This document shows, piece by piece, positions 16,548 through 25,480 of a stretch of DNA of 64,000 bases. The first letter of the stretch is position 1. Every line of letters begins with the position of its first letter. The notes under the pieces are model-generated. The model saw only the letters and a list, made by a program, of their open reading frames with translations, did not search any database and was not told where the DNA came from. The stretch spans positions 62,001 through 126,000 of the forward strand of contig NZ_NJDE01000006.1 of NCBI RefSeq assembly GCF_002205895.1, given 5' to 3'. The translations under genes and the position numbers were made by a program. Origin of the DNA: Saccharibacillus sp. O23. GTDB lineage: Bacteria > Bacillota > Bacilli > Paenibacillales > Paenibacillaceae.

Positions 16548-17102
16548 ATGGAAAACAAAAGACGGCGGATTCTCGACGGGGCGATGCTGTGTTTCGAGCG
16601 ATTCGGATTCCGCGGCACGACGATCGAAAGCGTGGCGAAAGCGGCGCACGTCAGCAAAAGTTCGATCTATGATTGTTTCGAAAATAAAGAAGCGCTGCTG
16701 AGGGCGATCGTGGAAGACGTGCTCGATGATCTGCTGGAAGAGTCCACACGAGCTTGTCTGCCGGGGCAGCCGCTGCGGGTGGATATCGACCGGACGTTCG
16801 ACGCGGTCATTGCGCTGCGCGAACGCCATCGGCTGCTGGTCGGCATCTACCGGGAAGCGCGTCTGTCCGGCGGGCACGGGGTGCTGGAGATGCGCCGCGC
16901 TCTGGAGGAAGGCGTCGTCCAATATATCGAACGATTGGTGCGGCGGCACGAAGCTTCGGGCGAACGTTTCCGGCTGGAACCGAAAGTGATCGCTTTTCTG
17001 GTCTACCGTTCGTATTTGCAGTTGATCTACGATTGGGAAGACTTGTACGCACCGCTGCCGCCCGAACAAATCAAAACCGCGCTGAACGCGTTCGCCTTAT
17101 GA
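16548..17102 (+). CDS. TetR family transcriptional regulator
   Basis: A 184-residue regulator with an N-terminal TetR helix-turn-helix (FGFRGTTIESVAKAAHVSKSSIYDCF, residues about 20-45) and an all-helical ligand-binding C-terminus. ATG 16548 follows AGAGGGGGAGCGGAT. In B. subtilis a TetR gene (yhgD) neighbours yhgE as well, so control of the upstream yhgE-like gene through the palindrome at 13661-13683 is likely. The ligand is unknown. Confidence 0.88.
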   Translation: MENKRRRILDGAMLCFERFGFRGTTIESVAKAAHVSKSSIYDCFENKEALLRAIVEDVLDDLLEESTRACLPGQPLRVDIDRTFDAVIALRERHRLLVGIYREARLSGGHGVLEMRRALEEGVVQYIERLVRRHEASGERFRLEPKVIAFLVYRSYLQLIYDWEDLYAPLPPEQIKTALNAFAL

Positions 17103-17117
17103 TCCCGAGGGGAAAGG

Positions 17118-17139
17118 CCGCGTTCGGCGCGGTTTTTCT
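17118..17139 (+). terminator. Probable terminator of the TetR gene
   Basis: A short stem CCGCG-ttcgg-CGCGG followed by TTTTTCTTT. Confidence 0.6.
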
Positions 17140-17188
17140 TTGCGTTTTGTTTTTATGATAAGGGGAATCGTGCAGGCAGGCCGAGCGT

Positions 17189-18724
17189 TCAAGCTCCGGG
17201 GGAAGCGGATTCCCGCGAAGACGCCGAAGGTTTTTCTTTGCCTTGATAGAACGTATCGACGAAGAGCTGGGCGTAGTAAGGGTCCCACTGGGTGCCTTTG
17301 CCTTCGCAGATGATCGAAACGGCTTTCTCCAGCGGCATGCCGCTGCGGTAAGGGCGGTCGGAGGTCATCGCGTCGAACGCGTCGGCCACGGCGATGATCC
17401 GGCCGAACTTGGGGATATCGGAACCGGCCAGCCCGTCGGGATAGCCCCGGCCGTCGTAGCGTTCGTGATGCGAGCGCACGCCCGGCAGCAGAGGAGCCAT
17501 CATCTCGGTCGGTTCGACTTGTTTGAGGATTTCTTCGCCGAGCGCCGGATGTTTTTTGATCAGTTCGAATTCTTCGTCCGTCAACCGGCCGTCTTTGAGC
17601 AGCACGCTGTCGCGCACGCCGATCTTGCCGATGTCGTGCAGCAGAGCGGTCTTATTGAGCAGATCCAGCTCTTCCTGCCCGAGTCCGGCCGCGCGGCCGA
17701 TCAGCAGCGAATATTCGGCGACTCGCTGCGAGTGGCCGGCCGTATAGGCGTCGCGGGCGTCGAGCGCCGCGGCCAACGTCGAAAAATAACTTTGCAGCAG
17801 TTGGTCGTTGACGCGCTGCCGCTGCGACAATCCCTGCACCATGTGGTTGAATCCCGAGACGAGCCGCGAGAATTCGTCCGAATACAGATCGGAAGCCCGG
17901 ACTTCCAGATCGCCCGTCTGAACGGCATGCAGCGCCTTTTCCAGATTCGAGATCGGATGGCGGACGCTGCGGGTCAGCAGCCAAGCGCCGAGCGAAGAGA
18001 AGAAGATGCCGAATATCAAGATCAACGAAGCCCAGCTCCAATAATCGGCCGCCAGCGGCGACCCCGTCACGCTCATGCGAATCTGCGTCGCGAGCACGAA
18101 GAAGAACAGCGGGAAAGTCCCGATCGAGAAGGCGCTGAGTTGGAACTTGCGCTGCGTCGAGACGAGCACCCGGCCGTCGAGCGACACGCTGACGCCGTAT
18201 CGTCTCGCGCCCGTCTCGCTGACGACTTGCAGCAGCGGACGAATCGCCTGATCGGTCAAGAAATATTCGATCAGCGCGTGCATGCCGGCGACCAGAACCG
18301 CGCCCGAAGCGGCGATTCCGATGTAATGGACGGGCAGGTCGACCCAGCCGATCCGCATGAACCACAAGGTCAGCAGAATCGCGGGCACGGATAAACCGAG
18401 CAGATGGGGGCCCATGATTCGCAGAACGGATAAAGCGGGCAGTCGGTGAATCTGAACATAGGCGTCCCGAATATCGTCCAACGTCGGCTCTTCATGGACG
18501 AAGAGGGCGCGGATCGGCCGTACCTGTCTGGAGAACGTCCACAGTTCCAGCGAGACCATGACGAGGAAGGAGACGAACAAGACGAAAAACAGGGAGTCGA
18601 ACCCTCCGATCGGCAGATTGAGCGCCGATGTCATGACGGCTCCGCCTAAACAGAGAACGGCCACTACCGAACCGATGATGTAATTGCGTACGAGCCGACG
18701 CAGGAAGCGCCGATATTCGTTCAT
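17189..18724 (-). CDS. Membrane HAMP/HD-GYP domain protein, probable cyclic-di-GMP phosphodiesterase
   Basis: A 511-residue protein. Residues 1-265 contain about six hydrophobic helices forming a membrane sensor, followed by HAMP (LLTRSVRHPISNLEKALHAV, residues about 245-300). The C-terminus is HD-GYP: His363-Asp364 in LLHDIGKIGV and the signature HHERYDGRGYP. Proteins of this type hydrolyse cyclic di-GMP at the cytoplasmic face. The ATG at 18724 has AAGAGGA close upstream. It stands alone between TetR and OhrR, and no partner diguanylate cyclase is in the window. Confidence 0.9.
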   Translation of the reverse strand: MNEYRRFLRRLVRNYIIGSVVAVLCLGGAVMTSALNLPIGGFDSLFFVLFVSFLVMVSLELWTFSRQVRPIRALFVHEEPTLDDIRDAYVQIHRLPALSVLRIMGPHLLGLSVPAILLTLWFMRIGWVDLPVHYIGIAASGAVLVAGMHALIEYFLTDQAIRPLLQVVSETGARRYGVSVSLDGRVLVSTQRKFQLSAFSIGTFPLFFFVLATQIRMSVTGSPLAADYWSWASLILIFGIFFSSLGAWLLTRSVRHPISNLEKALHAVQTGDLEVRASDLYSDEFSRLVSGFNHMVQGLSQRQRVNDQLLQSYFSTLAAALDARDAYTAGHSQRVAEYSLLIGRAAGLGQEELDLLNKTALLHDIGKIGVRDSVLLKDGRLTDEEFELIKKHPALGEEILKQVEPTEMMAPLLPGVRSHHERYDGRGYPDGLAGSDIPKFGRIIAVADAFDAMTSDRPYRSGMPLEKAVSIICEGKGTQWDPYYAQLFVDTFYQGKEKPSASSRESASPGA

Positions 18725-18803
18725 TGAGATTCCTCTTTTCCTGAAGGGGCGATTCGGGCGAACGTCGGGAACGGCATGAGGTTAACGCGTCGGGGCCGGT
18801 CGT

Positions 18804-19238
18804 TCATTGATGGCTTTCGACGTTGTCCATCAACAATCGGATCGTTTCGTTCAATGCGCCGAGCTGTTTCAGATCAAGGCCGCTGGATTCGATCAACGAA
18901 GCGGGGATGCAGCCGGCGCTCTGCTGCAATTCGCGGCCTTTGTCCGTAATGCGTACCGTCACGATGCGTTCGTCTTCTTTGGAGCGGCTGCGTTCGAGCA
19001 GGCCGGAGGACTCCATTCGTTTGAGCATCGGGGTCAACGTGCCGGAATCGAGACTGAGCACCCGGCTTAATTCTTTGATGCTGCTCTCCTCCTGATCCCA
19101 GAGAACCAAGAGCACGAGATACTGCGGATAAGTCAGATTCAGTTCGTCCAGCATAGGCCGATACATGCGGAAGATCGCCCGCGAACAGGCGTACAGAGAG
19201 AAGCAGAGATGGGAATCGAGTTTGAATTGTTGGTCCAT
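18804..19238 (-). CDS. ohrR: OhrR-like MarR family peroxide sensor
   Basis: A 144-residue MarR protein of the OhrR type, a repressor inactivated when its reactive cysteine is oxidised by organic hydroperoxides. HLCFSLYACSRAIFRMYRP carries the sensing Cys12; LNLTYPQYLVLLVLW and LDSGTLTPMLKRME are OhrR hallmarks, and ERIVTVRITDKG forms the wing. Extra cysteines at about residues 18 and 109 might place it in the multi-Cys class. No ohrA-type peroxidase gene lies next to it, which is unusual for the family. The palindrome at 19304-19322 is its likely own operator. Confidence 0.88.
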   Translation of the reverse strand: MDQQFKLDSHLCFSLYACSRAIFRMYRPMLDELNLTYPQYLVLLVLWDQEESSIKELSRVLSLDSGTLTPMLKRMESSGLLERSRSKEDERIVTVRITDKGRELQQSAGCIPASLIESSGLDLKQLGALNETIRLLMDNVESHQ

Positions 19239-19303
19239 GGAGGTACCGATCCTTTCCGGTTAAATAACGCTGTCTGCTTCAGTTTATATTTTGAACAATA
19301 GAA

Positions 19304-19322
19304 TTGCAATAAATTATCGCAA
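19304..19322 (-). promoter_or_regulatory. Candidate OhrR operator
   Basis: TTGCAATAAATTATCGCAA is a near-perfect 19-bp palindrome about 65 bp upstream of ohrR. It overlaps a possible -35 box (TTGCGA on the minus strand) with TATTGT about 16 bp downstream. AT-rich palindromes at this place are usual for OhrR autorepression. Confidence 0.5.
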
Positions 19323-19476
19323 CAAATACGGAATTTGCGAATATATCGCTATATTTCGGCGAAGTTCGACATAAATTGAAGAGATCAGAGAAAAGTCGGG
19401 AGCGGAGAGCCGAAGAAAAGACGGGCTGCCGGTGCAGTCCGCCTACGGGGCGCAAGAAGAAAAAGAAAAGCGGAAG

Positions 19477-20028
19477 CTACATTCGGGCTGCTTTGTAAGC
19501 TTTGAAGCCCTCGATGAACAAGGTCAATTCTTTTTTGCCGGCTTTGAGTTTTTGTTGGCCTTGATTGTAGGTCGTCCAGTTGATGTCGGCCGCATACAGC
19601 GACTTCTTGATCAACTGCATGCCTTGAAGCTGGAGCGCGGCTCCTTGCAGGTAATGGGCGTGCAGCTCGGCCAATTCCCCGTCCGGCGGATCGAGCCGTT
19701 TCAATTCGTAATAAAATTTGCTGTAGCTGGGCACGATCACGTTGTTCAGCGCGACGTACAACGATTTGCGGTTGGAGGCCGACACGGTCTTGAACGCGTT
19801 GAAGGCTTCCGCCGCTTTGTTCGCGTACGACGTGATCTCGTCAAGCCGGTCCGCGTATTGAAGCGCCGCGGCTTGCTCGGGACTTTTCTGCCGCGTTTCG
19901 GACGGGACTCCGGCGGCGTAAACGTTAGGGCTCGAATCGGCGGCGAACGGAGAGAAAACGCCGAAGGCCGCAAAGGCGGCCGACAAAAACAAGGTTCGGC
20001 GGTTGATCGGACGGCTGTTCGATCGCAT
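19477..20028 (-). CDS. Exported helical protein of unknown function
   Basis: A 183-residue protein with a signal peptide carrying twin arginines (NRRTLFLSAAFAAFGVF, residues about 9-25) and a likely cleavage site near VYAAG. The mature part is predicted to be helical, with LQYADRLDEITSYANKAAEAF and HAHYLQGAALQLQGMQLIKKSLYAADINW. No family was recognised. ATG 20028 is chosen because AAGGAGGTTATC lies upstream; the ATG at 20049 would place that site inside the gene. It lies 45 bp after the stress-protein-like gene on the same strand, perhaps in one transcript. Confidence 0.7.
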   Translation of the reverse strand: MRSNSRPINRRTLFLSAAFAAFGVFSPFAADSSPNVYAAGVPSETRQKSPEQAAALQYADRLDEITSYANKAAEAFNAFKTVSASNRKSLYVALNNVIVPSYSKFYYELKRLDPPDGELAELHAHYLQGAALQLQGMQLIKKSLYAADINWTTYNQGQQKLKAGKKELTLFIEGFKAYKAARM

Positions 20029-20073
20029 GGTTCGGATAACCTCCTTCATCGATAGGGAGAGGCGAACGGACCG

Positions 20074-20772
20074 TTACGGATTGCGGGGACTCGAGGAACG
20101 GCTGCCGGAAAATTTGTTCTGCAAGTAGTCGAAGTCGCCGCGCAGGCTTTCCCGAACGGTTTCTTCTTGTTCGAACGATCCGCGTCTTGCCCGCTCGCGA
20201 AGCTCTTCGCGAATGCTTTCCTTCAACGCGTCGTCGGCGGAATCGACATCCAGCGCTCCGCCGCGTTCTTCCCATTCGCTGCGGATCGCGCGCGCGTTCA
20301 TCACCTCGTAAGCGACGAGCGCCGCGTCTTTGCGCACGACCGCGCTGGCTCCGAGCGCGTTCAAACGGCTGCTGAGGCTGATTTCGTTATGTTCGCGCAC
20401 CAAAGCGAGCAGCGCCCATTCGTTCTCGTTCAATTTGGAAGCGATCGTTTCGAGCAGGCCGAATTCTTCGACGATCTCTTTCGCGTTTCTGGCGGCGTCC
20501 GTAAGCGGGCCCCGGTATCCGCCGATCAAGCTGCCGATCGGTCCGGACATCACGGAGACGACGGAATCGATCAGATCGTTCGTCAGGTGCCGGGTATCGG
20601 CGTCTTCGGCGAAGCGGTAATCCTGTTCGCGAACGATCCGGCCCGAGAGTTTGCGCAGCACGGAAGCTTGCAGAACCGTATATTCGTCGGTCACCGGCTG
20701 CCCCCGAAAGCGTTCGACGACCGCGTTCAGCGGCTGTTCCTGTTTAAAAGTAACCAATACGATATTGTCCAT
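20074..20772 (-). CDS. DUF1269-like conserved protein
   Basis: A 232-residue protein starting MDNIVLVTFKQEQPLNAVVERF, with a central glycine-rich stretch (VMSGPIGSLIGGYRGPLTDAARNAKEI) and a charged C-terminus rich in Arg, Glu and Ser. The fold order resembles DUF1269 proteins of unknown function; that name is tentative. ATG 20772 is preferred over 20811 by alignment of the MDNIVLV start, although the AAAGG site is rather far (13 bases). A divergent DUF445 gene starts 227 bp away. Confidence 0.6.
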   Translation of the reverse strand: MDNIVLVTFKQEQPLNAVVERFRGQPVTDEYTVLQASVLRKLSGRIVREQDYRFAEDADTRHLTNDLIDSVVSVMSGPIGSLIGGYRGPLTDAARNAKEIVEEFGLLETIASKLNENEWALLALVREHNEISLSSRLNALGASAVVRKDAALVAYEVMNARAIRSEWEERGGALDVDSADDALKESIREELRERARRGSFEQEETVRESLRGDFDYLQNKFSGSRSSSPRNP

Positions 20773-20999
20773 CTGATTATCCCGACCTTTCTGAATGATA
20801 GAGTTCGGCATGAACGTGCCCGATTCGCTGTACCTGTCTACGGAAGGTGTCTACTCAAGTTATAAAGTCGTTTTTTGCGTTTCAATCAACGGCTGTACTA
20901 AAATGAATGAGAATCCGCACTCGAATCGGGCGCGGTGTGTGTTTTCGCGGCGTATCCGAAAAGGATGCGCCGTTTCAATCGAAAAAAGGGGGAGAGACG

Positions 21000-22241
21000 A
21001 TGGGATCGAAAAATTTGGCGGGAATCTCGCTGATCGTGATGGCTGCGGGCTTCGTCATCTGCTTGTTCCTGCCGGAAAATGCTTGGACGTTCGTGATTCT
21101 GGGCGGCTTCGAAGCCGGCTTGGTCGGCGGCCTCGCGGACTGGTTCGCCGTAACGGCGTTGTTCCGTCATCCGCTCGGCATCCCGATTCCGCATACGTCG
21201 CTGCTGCTGAAAAACAAAGGGCGCATCGTGGACTCGCTGGTGTCGGCCATGGAGAACGAACTGCTGAACAAAGAGAGCATCACGCGGCAGTTGAGCCGGC
21301 TGAACCTGATTCGCGGCGCGGCCGGCATGTTGACGCGCAGCATGGCCCGCAAAAGCACGCGGCAGCAGATTCTGGATTACGCGTCCGAAGCGATCGCCAA
21401 ACTGCCGCTCGAAAAAGCGGTGGAGCCGGTACGCGAAGCGGCGGCCGGTTACGTTCGGGGCATGGACGCCGCCGGTCTGGCCGATCGGGCGCTGACCAAA
21501 GTGCTCAACGACGGTTACGAGATCCAATTGTTCGATTATGCGTTGGGCGAAGCCCGCAGATGGGCCGCGCTGCCTTCGACCAAAGATACGATGGGCGCTT
21601 TGGCGCTGGAACAGCTGTCGAACGCGAAAGTCGGCGGATTTACCGGTTTTGCTTTTCAAGCGTTCGCGGGCATGGTGAACGAAGATAAGCTCGGCTCCAT
21701 GATCCAGACGATGCTGACGGCCGGCATCGACTCGCTGCTGGATCCTTACGGCGAGCAGCGGCTCGCGATTCTGCGCGAGATTCGCGTCAAATTGTTCGAA
21801 GCGGCCGGCGACGAGGAGAAGCTGGAATACGTACGCGGTCAGGTGCTGGAGATTCTGCGCGAAGAGAGCACGGAACTGTTCATTCGCGAGAACTTGGAGA
21901 AGCTGCGCCAATTCGCGCTTGCCAAAACGGCCGAAGAACGCGCTCGCGGCGGCCGGATCGTATTCCGCTTGTACGCGGCGATCGTCCGCAATCTGGCTTC
22001 CGAACCGCAACGGATCGAAGAGTGGGAGTCGAAAATTCGCGGTACGCTCGTGAAGCTGGCCGAAGAAAACCACTACCGGATCGGACAGTTGGTCCGCGAC
22101 AACGTGGACCGCATGGACGACGCGCAGCTCGTCGAGATGCTCGAAGAAAAGATCGGCAAAGACCTGCAATGGATTCGGGTCAACGGCGCGGTTTGCGGTT
22201 TTTTGGTCGGCATCGTATTGTCGGTCATTCAGCTGTTCTGA
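21000..22241 (+). CDS. DUF445 family membrane protein
   Basis: A 413-residue protein with two N-terminal hydrophobic segments (residues about 5-40), the family signature GLVGGLADWFAVTALFRHPLGIPIPHT, a long helical cytoplasmic middle and a C-terminal anchor (GFLVGIVLSVIQLF). The biochemical role of the family is unknown. ATG 21000 follows AAAGGGGGAGAGACG; the upstream in-frame codons encode no family sequence. It is monocistronic. Confidence 0.88.
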   Translation: MGSKNLAGISLIVMAAGFVICLFLPENAWTFVILGGFEAGLVGGLADWFAVTALFRHPLGIPIPHTSLLLKNKGRIVDSLVSAMENELLNKESITRQLSRLNLIRGAAGMLTRSMARKSTRQQILDYASEAIAKLPLEKAVEPVREAAAGYVRGMDAAGLADRALTKVLNDGYEIQLFDYALGEARRWAALPSTKDTMGALALEQLSNAKVGGFTGFAFQAFAGMVNEDKLGSMIQTMLTAGIDSLLDPYGEQRLAILREIRVKLFEAAGDEEKLEYVRGQVLEILREESTELFIRENLEKLRQFALAKTAEERARGGRIVFRLYAAIVRNLASEPQRIEEWESKIRGTLVKLAEENHYRIGQLVRDNVDRMDDAQLVEMLEEKIGKDLQWIRVNGAVCGFLVGIVLSVIQLF

Positions 22242-22360
22242 CAGGCTTCGGAAGAAATTTTCGGAGGGAAAGGCAACCTTTTGATTGATTCGGGCGTCAA
22301 AGATTAGAGTAAGAATTCAAAGAGACACGTCCAACCTATCATGGAAGGGAGAACCACCCA

Positions 22361-25039
22361 ATGAAGAAGAATATGAAAAAAGTCAGCGCCGCGCTGCTCG
22401 CGGGCGCGCTGCTCATTCCCGCAGCCATTCCGCAAACCGCCGACGCGGCGGCCAAGATCAAAATTTATATCGACGGCGTCGAACTGACCACGCGTCAAGC
22501 GCCGATCGCTCAGGGCAACCGGACGCTCGTCCCGCTTCGCGGCATTTTCGAAGCGCTGAACGCGCAGGTGAACTGGAACCAGAAAACGCAAACGATCACG
22601 GCGTACAAAGGCGGAAATACCGTCACGCTCAAGATCGGTTCCACGGCCGCGACGGTCAACGGAAGCAGCGTGAAGCTGGATGTGCCGGCTCGCGCGATCA
22701 ACGGCAATACGGTCGTGCCGCTGCGTTTCATCGGCGAATCGCTCGGCCAGAACGTCAACTGGAACGCGGCCAGCCAGAGCGTCATCATCACGACGACGGC
22801 CGATCTTCAAGCGCCTTCGTCCGTGACGGCGACCAATCTGGGCCAATACGGGGACGGACGGGATCTTCGCGTCGCGTTCACCAAATCGCCGGACGAATCG
22901 TACGTCGATCATTACCGGGTCTTCGTGGTGAAGTCGGGCAGCGCTTCGACGTTCAACGCGAATCGGGCCATCGGCACGTCGAGCTACACGACCGTACTGC
23001 CTAACGGATCGAACCAGAACTTCACGCTGACGGCGCAGGCCAAAGATACCGACGGTCAAACGCTGAGAGCCGGACAAGCTTATCAGGTCTTCGCGATGGC
23101 GATCGGCAATAACTACGCCGGCGGCAAAGTGCAGCTCTCTTCGCCATCCTCCTCGGTTACGCTTAGCGGAAACGCGGCGGCTTCGGCACCGAGCGCCGTT
23201 CGGGCGACCGACGTGGCCGATAACGGAGACGGCCGCGATCTGAACGTCTCGTTCACGCGTCCGCAGGACGAATCCGGCGTATCGAACTACAGCGTCTTCG
23301 TCGTCAAGAGCGCGAATGCTTCGTCGTTCAATCTGACGTCGGCCAACGCGGTTCCGGCAGCCAATCTGACGACGGTAGCCAAAGGATCGTCCAGCGTGAC
23401 GCTGACTTCCGCTTCCCGCGATACTTCGGGCGACCCGATTCGCAGCGGCGTGCCTTATACGGTATTCGTCATGGCGAACAGCACGAGCAACGTCGCGGCG
23501 AACAACACGCTGTCCGCGGCTTCCGCTTCGGTCACGCTGTCGCTCAGCGGTTCCGACGTTTCGGCCACGAACGTGTCGACCAGCGACGTGAACGATTACG
23601 GCGACGGCCGCGACCTGCGCGTAACGTTCGACCGCGCGACCAACGAGTCGGCGGTCAGCCAATACCGGATCATGGTCGTCAAAGATTCCAAAGCTTCGGC
23701 GTTCAACATCAATTCCGCTAACAGCCTGCCGAGCGCCAACTACACGGCAGTGAACAAGAACGGTTCCAATATCGTGCAGACGCTGAGCGCGTCCGCTCGC
23801 GATACCGACGGCGACCTGATCCGCAACGGAACGGCGTACCGCGTGTACGTGCTGACGGTAGGCGCCGGCACGTCGACCAGCACCAACATCCTGTCGAGCG
23901 TGTCGCAGCCGATCACGCTGGGCGGCAACAACGTGGGCACGGCTCTGACTCCGTCGCTTAGCGACGCGGGCAACTACGGAGACGGCCGCGACCTGCTCGT
24001 GACGTTCGGACGCGCTTCGGACGAGAGCAGCATCTCGGAATACCGCGTCATGGTCGTGAAATCGGCCAGCGCTTCCAACTTCGGCTTGTCGTCGGCGATC
24101 GGCGTAGCGTCGGGCAACTACACGGTTCTGCCTAGAACGGGTTCGAACCAAAGCACGTTCTTGAACGCTTCGACCCGCGACGTGAACGGCGAACCGATCC
24201 GCAGCGGCGTCGCTTACCGCGTATTCGTTCTGGCGGTAGGCAGCGGCAATACGAACAACACGTCCAACTATTCGTTGTCCGGCGTATCCAATGCCGTAAC
24301 GCTGGCAGACGGAACATCCGCGGTAGGCGCGACCAACGTGGCCGCTTCGGTAAGCAACAAGACCGGCAACGCCAGCGACGTCGAAGTGACGTTCACGCGT
24401 TCTTCCACCGAATCCGACGTGAGCGAATACCGGATTCTGGCCGTGCCTTCCAGCCAGTCCGGTTCGTACAGCTTGGCTAACGCCAACGCGGCATCGTCTT
24501 ACACGACGGTCGCGGCGGGAGGCAGCGGACAAGTCCGCCAAGCGCTTAACGCGAGCAGCCGCGACGTGAACGGCAACCTGGTCTCGAACAACGGCGCTTA
24601 CCGCTTCTACGTGCTGACCGTATCGAAGAACGGCGCCAACGTCTTGTCGGACCGTTCGAACGAAGTTTCGCTGAGCGAAGCCGGCGCGCCGGTAGCGACG
24701 AACGTCAGAACGTCGGCCAGCGGATCGAACGTGACGGTAAGCTTCACGAAGCCGGCCGACAGCGCCGGAACGGCTTACTACAACGTCATGCTGGTACCGA
24801 CGAACGCCGCTTCGAGCTTCACGCTGGCGAACGCCAACGTGTCTTCGAACAGCCAGCGTTCGTACGGCGAGAACGTGACGTTCGGCCTTAACGCTTCGTA
24901 TAACCGCGACGCTTTCGGCAATCCGCTGCAATCGGGCGTGGCGTACCGCGCATTCGTTCTGTCGATCGCGGACGGAACGCGCGCGACCAGCAACTCCTTG
25001 TCCGAGAACACGAACAACGACTTCTTCCTGACCAACTGA
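22361..25039 (+). CDS. Secreted stalk protein: copper-amine-oxidase N-terminal-like domain plus six repeats
   Basis: An 892-residue exported protein. After a signal peptide (residues 1-30, IPQTADAAA), residues about 35-147 form the copper amine oxidase N-terminal-like domain, here with no oxidase attached. Six units of about 120-130 residues follow, each beginning like fibronectin-type strands. The first four carry the block YGDGRDL(R/N/L)V(A/S/T)F and then VFVVKS or IMVVK. The acidic GDGRD loop could bind calcium (inference). There is no LPXTG or SLH anchor, so surface attachment is unexplained. ATG 22361 follows ATGGAAGGGAGAACC. Confidence 0.85.
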   Translation: MKKNMKKVSAALLAGALLIPAAIPQTADAAAKIKIYIDGVELTTRQAPIAQGNRTLVPLRGIFEALNAQVNWNQKTQTITAYKGGNTVTLKIGSTAATVNGSSVKLDVPARAINGNTVVPLRFIGESLGQNVNWNAASQSVIITTTADLQAPSSVTATNLGQYGDGRDLRVAFTKSPDESYVDHYRVFVVKSGSASTFNANRAIGTSSYTTVLPNGSNQNFTLTAQAKDTDGQTLRAGQAYQVFAMAIGNNYAGGKVQLSSPSSSVTLSGNAAASAPSAVRATDVADNGDGRDLNVSFTRPQDESGVSNYSVFVVKSANASSFNLTSANAVPAANLTTVAKGSSSVTLTSASRDTSGDPIRSGVPYTVFVMANSTSNVAANNTLSAASASVTLSLSGSDVSATNVSTSDVNDYGDGRDLRVTFDRATNESAVSQYRIMVVKDSKASAFNINSANSLPSANYTAVNKNGSNIVQTLSASARDTDGDLIRNGTAYRVYVLTVGAGTSTSTNILSSVSQPITLGGNNVGTALTPSLSDAGNYGDGRDLLVTFGRASDESSISEYRVMVVKSASASNFGLSSAIGVASGNYTVLPRTGSNQSTFLNASTRDVNGEPIRSGVAYRVFVLAVGSGNTNNTSNYSLSGVSNAVTLADGTSAVGATNVAASVSNKTGNASDVEVTFTRSSTESDVSEYRILAVPSSQSGSYSLANANAASSYTTVAAGGSGQVRQALNASSRDVNGNLVSNNGAYRFYVLTVSKNGANVLSDRSNEVSLSEAGAPVATNVRTSASGSNVTVSFTKPADSAGTAYYNVMLVPTNAASSFTLANANVSSNSQRSYGENVTFGLNASYNRDAFGNPLQSGVAYRAFVLSIADGTRATSNSLSENTNNDFFLTN

Positions 25040-25145
25040 TCCGCCGCGGGTTCGATCTTTCGACCCGCAGCGCACGCCGAATCGGACCGCTTCGCGGCGG
25101 CTCCGGTCGCGGCGAACGTTCCGGAACTTTCGGAACGGAAAAACG

Positions 25146-25177
25146 GGCTGCCGAGAATTTTCTCGGCAGCCTTTTTC
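25146..25177 (+). terminator. Terminator of the stalk protein gene
   Basis: GGCTGCCGAGAA-tt-TTCTCGGCAGCC followed by TTTTT. Confidence 0.88.
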
Positions 25178-25360
25178 GTTTGCTTTTCGATGCGGCAGGA
25201 CGTTTCGGCAAGCCGGAAATCGCGGTTGCCGCTGCTGCGGACCGAATAACGAAAAGAGGTCTTAAGATTCATTCATGTCAATTTACCTAACTTCAAAAAG
25301 ATAAAAAGCCTCTAAAAGTATTCGGATTTTAAAGAAAAAACAAAAAAATATATGAAATGT

Positions 25361-25382
25361 AAGCTTTTTGTTCAAAAAGCTT
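25361..25382. repeat. Perfect AT-rich hairpin in the chemoreceptor upstream region
   Basis: AAGCTTTTTG (25361-25370) and CAAAAAGCTT (25373-25382) form a 10-bp stem with a 2-nt loop. It lies in the 441-bp gap 25040-25480, which also has the preceding terminator and a strongly AT-rich stretch (25270-25385), the likely promoter area. No clear sigma-D box was found. Confidence 0.5.
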
Positions 25383-25480
25383 ATTGAAACAGTTCGCTGC
25401 ATCGCCTAAACTTATCACAAAGCAAGAGGTGCACCCCTCTTCGATATTTATCAAGTTCAGGATTGCGAGGCGAAGTCGAG

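Noticed and set aside
22304-25075. A 923-codon open frame on the minus strand, opposite the stalk protein gene
   Set aside because: It mirrors the whole stalk gene, has a composition dominated by Arg, Val and Ala, no recognised domains and no ribosome site. It arises from G+C-rich, repetitive coding DNA on the other strand.
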